Source: Anaerolineae bacterium (lineage in GTDB: Bacteria > Chloroflexota > Anaerolineae > Anaerolineales > Villigracilaceae). From it: a stretch of 5,956 nucleotides of DNA. The translations under genes and the position numbers were made by a program. Below the pieces are notes generated by a model. It was not told where the DNA came from. It searched no databases and saw only the letters and a program-made list of their open reading frames with translations. Below, piece by piece: positions 1 through 4,807 of this stretch (position 1 is the stretch's first letter; each line of letters opens with the position of its first letter). The stretch covers positions 3,072-9,027 of the forward strand of contig PLNY01000393.1 of the NCBI GenBank assembly GCA_003141915.1. The letters are read 5' to 3'.

Positions 1-1739
1 TGTTCCAGTTCCTGTGTGCGCTCGGACACGCGTTGATCCAACGTTCTAATCTGTTCGCTCAATTGGCTGGCCATGAAGTTGAAGGTGTTGGCCAGCACGC
101 CTATTTCATCATTGGATTTAACATTGGAACGAACGGATAACTTGCCCTGCGCCGCTTCCTGCGCGGTTTGCGTCAAACTGATCAAGGAGGCCGTGAGTGA
201 ATTGCCAAGGTATATCGCAATGGCGATGGCAACGAATAGAATCACAATTAGAATGAGCATGCTGTTTGTAAGTGTTCGATTGGCTAACGCATAAATCTCG
301 GATTGAGGCACCTCTTCCAGAAGAAACCAGTTGGGTGTCTTTCCATTCAAGACAGTGATCGGCGCATAGAAGTAAACATTTTGCTGATTGGTGAAAGACC
401 CTGATTTGCCTGATAACAAGGAGGATGCCTGAGACGGGAAATCCTTTGCAATGGTAATCCCTGTGTTTAGATCGGTTGCTCCGCCAAAGAGTTTGTTCGA
501 TTGCTGGTTGTCGTAGAGATAATAGCCATTTTGATCCACCAGCGCAACGTGGTGGCTGGGATCATCTAATATATTGAGGAAGTTTTTAGAGACTATGTCT
601 GCTACGATAACGCCCGCCAGACTGCCCCGATAATACACAGGCGTTGCAAAACGTACCACAGGAACATTGGGCACGATGATTTTGCCCAGATCCTGTTCCA
701 GTTCTAGAGGAGACATATATAGCGAACCGGCAGGGAGTTTAGCTGGTATTGCAAAGAACGGGCGTGTCGCATCGTTCTGAAGGTCCGGTGAAATATAATC
801 AGAAGTTACCTTTACCACTTCCTGCCCTTCGGAATCGATGAAACGCACATTGTCATATATGGGGTGAGCATTAAAAAATGCTTGCAGAGTCAGCCTGAAG
901 TTGACAGTTGCCGACGCGGTCTCTAGTGGATCAGCCTCAGATTCTTCATCTGCGATTAAATCTTTGAGGTCGGATAAATGACTGAGGATCAAAACGTCCT
1001 GGCTGTTTTCCGAAAGAAAAGTTTGGATGGAGAGGATATGCTCGCCATTCTCTGCGGTAATTTGAGTTGCCGTGGCGTTATAGGCATTTTGATAGATTTG
1101 GTTGAGGAGGTAATAGGCGATAATACCTACGGTGAACACGGTAATGCCCACCAATGCCATGATTACTTTGAGTCGCAGAGATAGATTGGAATACTGGAAA
1201 ACAACAAGCGCCAATATCGTTATGATCGTGATTACGGTCAGCGTATAATCAGTATTCTCAAAAGAGGAAACGACGCGGAAGCTGGGGTTCCATAATTCGA
1301 TCGCCACGCTCAGAATAATCGCAATCGCGATGGACAGCATCGCCGATGGTCTGGAAGCCTTGGGCATTAACCATGCGGTCATGATCGCTCCGAGCGCGAC
1401 AATGTACAAAAATACTGTCGAGGCTACACCCTGAACCAGTAGGATGACGGCGATCGGCGGAACAATAACAAAGGAATAGAAAAGCAAGCCTGTTCCAAGG
1501 GCATGATGATCGCGCTGAATCAATAATAAGCTGGCGATTGCGACAAGAAACATCAGCGCGCCCATTGGCAACAGGATTGGATCGGAAAAATCGAAATGAC
1601 CTTTTTGCGGACCGATAATGCTGTAAATTTCGTAAATAAAGAATGTCAGACCGAGAAGGATAAAGATTCCCGCTGTTATCAGGGAAATGTTTTTTTGCCG
1701 CTCTTGGACTAGACTCGATTGTGGTTGATTTTCAGTCAT
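1..1739 (-). CDS. Membrane receptor with extra N-terminal helices, double Cache domain and HAMP, 3' end cut by window edge
   Basis: The frame is open from ATG at 1739 to the left edge and gives 579 residues without a stop; the start has AAGG five bases upstream. Helices lie at about 18-39, 55-75, 80-102, 103-124, 131-148, 165-183 and 191-214. An extracytoplasmic region of about 275 residues follows, then an eighth helix (494-512), HAMP (about 512-563) and the start of a coiled coil (QRVSERTQELE). Seven helices from a cytoplasmic N-terminus put the sensor outside and HAMP inside, so the topology is consistent. The sensor looks like a double Cache domain: YDNVRFIDSEGQEVVKV near 294, RPFF at 326-329, YMSPLELE near 341, PVVRFATPVY near 360, GVIVADI near 376 and VDQNGYYLYD near 401. 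HAMP keeps the DEIG and FNFM motifs. Helices 7 and 8 plus the sensor form a standard receptor core, to which about six extra helices have been added. There is no cysteine in this part. The output is beyond the edge; the coiled coil matches the pre-GAF linkers of the two upstream genes, so a GAF domain probably comes next. Kinase, cyclase or phosphatase output cannot be decided. Confidence 0.92.
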   Translation of the reverse strand, partial: MTENQPQSSLVQERQKNISLITAGIFILLGLTFFIYEIYSIIGPQKGHFDFSDPILLPMGALMFLVAIASLLLIQRDHHALGTGLLFYSFVIVPPIAVILLVQGVASTVFLYIVALGAIMTAWLMPKASRPSAMLSIAIAIILSVAIELWNPSFRVVSSFENTDYTLTVITIITILALVVFQYSNLSLRLKVIMALVGITVFTVGIIAYYLLNQIYQNAYNATATQITAENGEHILSIQTFLSENSQDVLILSHLSDLKDLIADEESEADPLETASATVNFRLTLQAFFNAHPIYDNVRFIDSEGQEVVKVTSDYISPDLQNDATRPFFAIPAKLPAGSLYMSPLELEQDLGKIIVPNVPVVRFATPVYYRGSLAGVIVADIVSKNFLNILDDPSHHVALVDQNGYYLYDNQQSNKLFGGATDLNTGITIAKDFPSQASSLLSGKSGSFTNQQNVYFYAPITVLNGKTPNWFLLEEVPQSEIYALANRTLTNSMLILIVILFVAIAIAIYLGNSLTASLISLTQTAQEAAQGKLSVRSNVKSNDEIGVLANTFNFMASQLSEQIRTLDQRVSERTQELE

Positions 1740-1740
1740 G

Positions 1741-1842
1741 TTAACCTTGCTTGCTCAAATCAGGGTCTCGAGGCTGGCATACCGCAAAACCTATCAATAA
1801 AACCGCGAACAAAATTCCCGAAATCAAATGCCATTTCTTCAT
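1741..1842 (-). CDS. 33-residue single-helix microprotein, possible small lipoprotein
   Basis: This short frame fills the gap between the two larger genes exactly. It starts in an ATGA overlap with the upstream stop, has CAGG seven bases before the ATG, and ends with TAA one base before the next ATG. The product begins MKKWHLISGILFAVLL, continues with a hydrophobic run to residue 21 and a single Cys22, and ends in a polar segment (QPRDPDLSKQG). The N-terminal lysines followed by one helix suggest a membrane microprotein or an export signal. FAVC is a poor lipobox, because residue -1 is Val rather than Gly, Ala or Ser, so lipidation is uncertain. If it is a single-pass protein, the KK end would be cytoplasmic. 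It matches no family I recognise. The function is unknown; a small regulatory subunit of the flanking membrane receptors is one inference. The gapless placement with a ribosome site argues that it is translated. Confidence 0.72.
   Translation of the reverse strand: MKKWHLISGILFAVLLIGFAVCQPRDPDLSKQG
1745..1748 (-). promoter_or_regulatory. Ribosome binding site for the Cache-HAMP receptor
   Basis: AAGG lies five bases before the ATG at 1739 and overlaps the last codons of the microprotein (the Gln and Gly codons). Translation of the small frame would therefore run through the site and could couple the two. Confidence 0.55.
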
Positions 1843-3218
1843 TTCGATACCTGTTTATTTTCATCTATTGATTCAATGACTACGGAGACTTCTGCGACCT
1901 CCGGCAGAGATCCCAATTCGCGCGCCGCGGCTTGAAGCAGGGTGTCGGTATCCAGCGACCTGCTGAGACGCGTTGAAATCTCGTTAATGGTTTGTTGCCG
2001 TATGGCATGCTGACGCGTCTCTTCCAGCAGTCGGCTATTATCCAATGCCAGCACTACTTGGCTTGCGATTTTTTCAACCAAATCTTTCGCACTCGCTGTC
2101 CATTGAGCAGTTTCTTTGCCTTGAAAAGTAATCATTCCGATATCCCGACCGCGTAGACGGAGCGGAACCTGCATGCTCTTTTTATTCTTTATCTTGACCT
2201 GTCCTGAAGTGATTAGTTTGATCCCGGAAGGTGTATATTGATAGGCCAGGCCGCGATTCGCAAGATAACGTTTCCAAACATCTCCCATATGTTGTGTCGT
2301 CAGCGATTCCAGTTCGTTTACAAATGCCTGTGTTTCATCGAGCAGTCGTGCATTGTCAACGGAAATCGCGATCTGATCCGCCAATGATTGTAGGATTTCT
2401 GTTTCATTTTGATCCGGTGTGCGAGGTTCCTCGGATTGACAATCCATGATCCCAGTAACTTTGCCGCGTGCAGTCAAAGGGATAACAATTTGAGAACGAG
2501 TAAGCTCCAGCCTGCCCTCCGATTTAAGGCGGCCTTTGTTTTCATCGTTTGTATCGGCAATGATGTATGGTTTATTTTGTTCAGAGACATAACCAATCAC
2601 GTTCTTTGGATTGCCTTCAATGTAGAAGCCATCATCCATCATCTTTTTTCCAATATCCGTGGATGCGGCTTGCAGAAATGCCATCCTTCTTTCTTCGTCA
2701 AAAAGATAGATGGCAACATGATAGAAACCGAAAAGATCAGATGCCGAACGCACAGCTTTATCGAGCAAAGCTGGTATATCCTGCAGTTCCGAGATGCTGC
2801 GCGCAATCAATGTTGACGAGCGCAACATCTCGGATTCTTGCGATAATTGATTCGTCCGCTCTTGAACACGCTGTTCAAGATTGTTTTGCAGTGCCCGCTC
2901 TTTCTGAACGATCTCTTGCAGTTGCTGATTGGCCACTCTTAATCGAGCTTCCTGCTGTTCAAACGCATAGAAGGTTAAACCTAATATCAATGGAGCGATA
3001 TCGATAATCCACAAGAGAGGATCTGCCGATTGCGCCGATCCGATAGAGGCCCAAAGAAAAGGCAATTTGTGATCAATGATTTCAATAATGGTGCCCACGA
3101 TTGGAAAGATGACTCCAATTGCAACTCCAAAAAGCGTCCATCGGATCGTTATGAGTTTTTGCTGATCCACCATCGGGGATGGTGTTTGAACGGTTGGCTT
3201 GATCACGGTTTGGTTCAT
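1839..3218 (-). CDS. Two-helix membrane protein with coiled coil and GAF domains, no output domain
   Basis: This is a 459-residue protein. Its ATG overlaps the previous TGA as ATGA, and GGAAG lies seven bases upstream, so this start is preferred over the internal Met16. Two membrane helices lie at about 26-46 (WTLFGVAIGVIFPIVG) and 68-86. The second carries LLWIIDIAPLILGL, which I recall from two-helix membrane anchors of bacterial histidine kinases and GGDEF proteins, though I cannot name the family. A coiled coil (about 88-135) contains LEQRVQERTNQL. A full GAF domain spans about 148-290 (DLFGFYHVAIYLFD, IGYVSEQNKP, SQIVIPL). It has lost the NPLLP motif and reads MDCQSEE where the other two genes have LDVQST. 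A short GAF-like module follows (about 313-397, with W315 and W373, ending LALDNSRLLEET), then the tail 405-448 (INEISTRLSRS). C260 is its only cysteine. No enzymatic output domain is present. It is probably a sensor or adaptor working with its neighbours. Its stop overlaps the microprotein start. Confidence 0.95.
   Translation of the reverse strand: MNQTVIKPTVQTPSPMVDQQKLITIRWTLFGVAIGVIFPIVGTIIEIIDHKLPFLWASIGSAQSADPLLWIIDIAPLILGLTFYAFEQQEARLRVANQQLQEIVQKERALQNNLEQRVQERTNQLSQESEMLRSSTLIARSISELQDIPALLDKAVRSASDLFGFYHVAIYLFDEERRMAFLQAASTDIGKKMMDDGFYIEGNPKNVIGYVSEQNKPYIIADTNDENKGRLKSEGRLELTRSQIVIPLTARGKVTGIMDCQSEEPRTPDQNETEILQSLADQIAISVDNARLLDETQAFVNELESLTTQHMGDVWKRYLANRGLAYQYTPSGIKLITSGQVKIKNKKSMQVPLRLRGRDIGMITFQGKETAQWTASAKDLVEKIASQVVLALDNSRLLEETRQHAIRQQTINEISTRLSRSLDTDTLLQAAARELGSLPEVAEVSVVIESIDENKQVSK
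1850..1853 (-). promoter_or_regulatory. Ribosome binding site for the 33-residue microprotein
   Basis: CAGG lies seven bases before the ATG at 1842, inside the end of the upstream gene. It is modest in strength, but the ATGA overlap offers translational coupling. It is the main evidence beyond gap-filling that the small frame is translated. Confidence 0.5.
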
Positions 3219-4807
3219 GGATTGTCTTCCATATTCAATTCAATCGCTGCTTCTGATACATCCAAAGCGCGGCCGAGTTCTTGCACCGCCGTACGCAATA
3301 TTCCCTCCATTGTGGTAGACGACCATATCTTGCCGCTGATCTCGGCTATTAAACGCTCGCTCGTCGCGGTGGATTGGCTTTCTTCGAGCAGCCGGGCATT
3401 TTCCAGCGCGAGCGAAGCCTGTGCCGCGACAGTCTCTATCAGGTTGCGTTGTTCCGGCGTCCATTCATTATCGCTGTCCAATTTGATCTCACCGATCACT
3501 CCATCCCGTATCGCCAGCGACACTTCCAGTTCATTGTCTGTTTTGTAAGATTCTTTGTCTCCCACTTCATAGCGAAGTTCTTCTGTGTTTCCCACTTGTT
3601 TCCAGGATTGCAAGGTACGTTGCCTTTGAATGGATCGTATTTCATCCAGGTTTTGTTGAACTTGCTGGAAAAGGCTTGCATTTTCCAGTGCGACGGAGAC
3701 TTGGTTTGCCATGCTTTGCAGCATGTCGATTTCCTGCCGACCAAATGCTCCTTCCTGTGTGGACTGTACATCGAGCGCGCCCAGAATGCGAGCTCCAACC
3801 AGCAAGGGCAGGGCGATTTCTGAACGAGTATAGGGAAGCAATGGATTTTCAAAGCGAGTTGGTTCGGTTCCAACGTCCAGCGCGACGCGAGGAGACCGTG
3901 TGCTGATGGCTGTTCCCACCATGCTTTTGCCGCCGACCTCAAGGCGATGTTTGTTTTCCTTTAAGACGCGGCCTGCTTCGCCTGTGGCGCTTTTCAATTC
4001 AGCCCATCGTCTTGTGGAATCAACAAGGAAGAGGGCGGTATAGTAGAATCCAAACTGGTCGGTTATAAGATTAACTACTTGATTGATCAATTCATCCGGA
4101 TCAAGAACAGAACTGGCAGTGCGTCCCACTTCGTTGACCGCTTTAAGCTGAAGAGTTCTTTCTACGACTCGATCTTCAAGGCTGGCCTTTTGATTTTCAA
4201 GTTCGCTCGTGGCTTCCTCGGTTTTCTTTTGCGCCTTGAAGTATTCGGCGTCCAATTGCTGAAAGCCGACAATAATAATGACACTGAACAACAAGGTAAC
4301 GACGGAGTTGCTTATCCAGTCTGCCACTGCCGCCGGCACAACCACCGGACTAAAAAACCTTACTCTTCCAGAGAGTGTCAGCCATCCCATGATGCCAAAG
4401 GTAATCAGGGAAATTGCAGTTGCGATAAGTCCGCCGCGCGGCGAGTACAGCATCGTCGCGATGGTGATGAACGCCAGGAAAAAGAAAATGGCGTCACCTT
4501 CAATGCCCAGCGTAAATAATTCATTCAAACCCAGTGCAAAAATTGCCAGGATAATAATTCCTGCGCGCAGCCAATACGGTGCCGGCAATACGGTAATCAA
4601 TACAACTCCAGCATATGCGGCAATGAAAACCGAAGTGACGATCACGCCTTGGCCGGTAAGAATGGCTGCGATCAGCGCAATCAAGCCAAAGGCCAAGGCG
4701 CTGATTAGAATTGGCCGGATCAAACCCTGGCGCCAGTTTTCATAAATGGGCTGATTGGCTTCAGTTGCTCCAAGATTCAAGAAGGACAATAATCTTTTCT
4801 CTTTCAT
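3215..4807 (-). CDS. Six-helix membrane protein with cytoplasmic GAF domains and no output domain
   Basis: This 530-residue protein starts with ATG directly after the previous TAA, with AAAGG ten bases upstream. About six hydrophobic helices lie near residues 30-51, 54-74, 80-99, 105-121, 124-145 and 165-182; an even number puts both ends in the cytoplasm. I do not recognise this membrane part as a named MASE-type domain, though it has that general form. A charged coiled coil follows (185-222, with LEDRVVERTLQL). A full GAF domain spans about 237-378 (FGFYYTALFLVD, GEAG, NPLLP, LDVQST, QVSVALENASLF) and resembles GAF1 of the preceding gene, which suggests duplication. Next is a short GAF-like module (about 398-472) with W402 and W449, ending LALENARLLEES. 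The tail 484-524 (RLIAEISGKI) matches the tails of both neighbours. There is no cysteine and no catalytic domain. It is probably a membrane-linked sensor or scaffold that signals through a partner. Its stop lies in an ATGA overlap with the next gene. Confidence 0.95.
   Translation of the reverse strand: MKEKRLLSFLNLGATEANQPIYENWRQGLIRPILISALAFGLIALIAAILTGQGVIVTSVFIAAYAGVVLITVLPAPYWLRAGIIILAIFALGLNELFTLGIEGDAIFFFLAFITIATMLYSPRGGLIATAISLITFGIMGWLTLSGRVRFFSPVVVPAAVADWISNSVVTLLFSVIIIVGFQQLDAEYFKAQKKTEEATSELENQKASLEDRVVERTLQLKAVNEVGRTASSVLDPDELINQVVNLITDQFGFYYTALFLVDSTRRWAELKSATGEAGRVLKENKHRLEVGGKSMVGTAISTRSPRVALDVGTEPTRFENPLLPYTRSEIALPLLVGARILGALDVQSTQEGAFGRQEIDMLQSMANQVSVALENASLFQQVQQNLDEIRSIQRQRTLQSWKQVGNTEELRYEVGDKESYKTDNELEVSLAIRDGVIGEIKLDSDNEWTPEQRNLIETVAAQASLALENARLLEESQSTATSERLIAEISGKIWSSTTMEGILRTAVQELGRALDVSEAAIELNMEDNP
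3226..3230 (-). promoter_or_regulatory. Ribosome binding site for the two-helix GAF protein
   Basis: GGAAG lies seven bases before the ATG at 3218, inside the upstream coding region. With the ATGA stop/start overlap it supports this start over the later in-frame Met16. Confidence 0.6.

Noticed and set aside
73..294. Plus-strand open frame of 73 codons at the left edge
   Set aside because: It lies opposite the HAMP domain and last membrane helix of the receptor, whose motifs are clear on the minus strand.
978..1184. Plus-strand open frame of 68 codons
   Set aside because: It is antisense to the seventh membrane helix and the start of the Cache region of the receptor, which has a continuous frame with coherent domains.
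1740..1842. Terminator or promoter in the only gap between large genes
   Set aside because: No GC-rich hairpin followed by a T run and no convincing -35/-10 pair was seen; the gap is explained by the small coding frame.
2567..3007. Plus-strand open frame of 146 codons
   Set aside because: It lies wholly antisense to the two-helix GAF protein, and its product is rich in His, Arg, Cys and Ser with no domain pattern, as expected of a shadow frame.
3030..3548. Plus-strand open frame of 172 codons
   Set aside because: It is antisense to the junction of two well-supported genes and shows no recognisable domain; its low-complexity Ser runs mirror the opposite strand.
3240..3942. Minus-strand alternative frames within the six-helix protein
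   Set aside because: They are out of frame with a gene whose GAF motifs run unbroken through the same bases, and they show no conserved motif.
4278..4745. Plus-strand open frame of 155 codons with a Lys/Ile/Ala-rich product
   Set aside because: It is antisense to the membrane helices of the six-helix protein; its composition reflects complementing hydrophobic codons.
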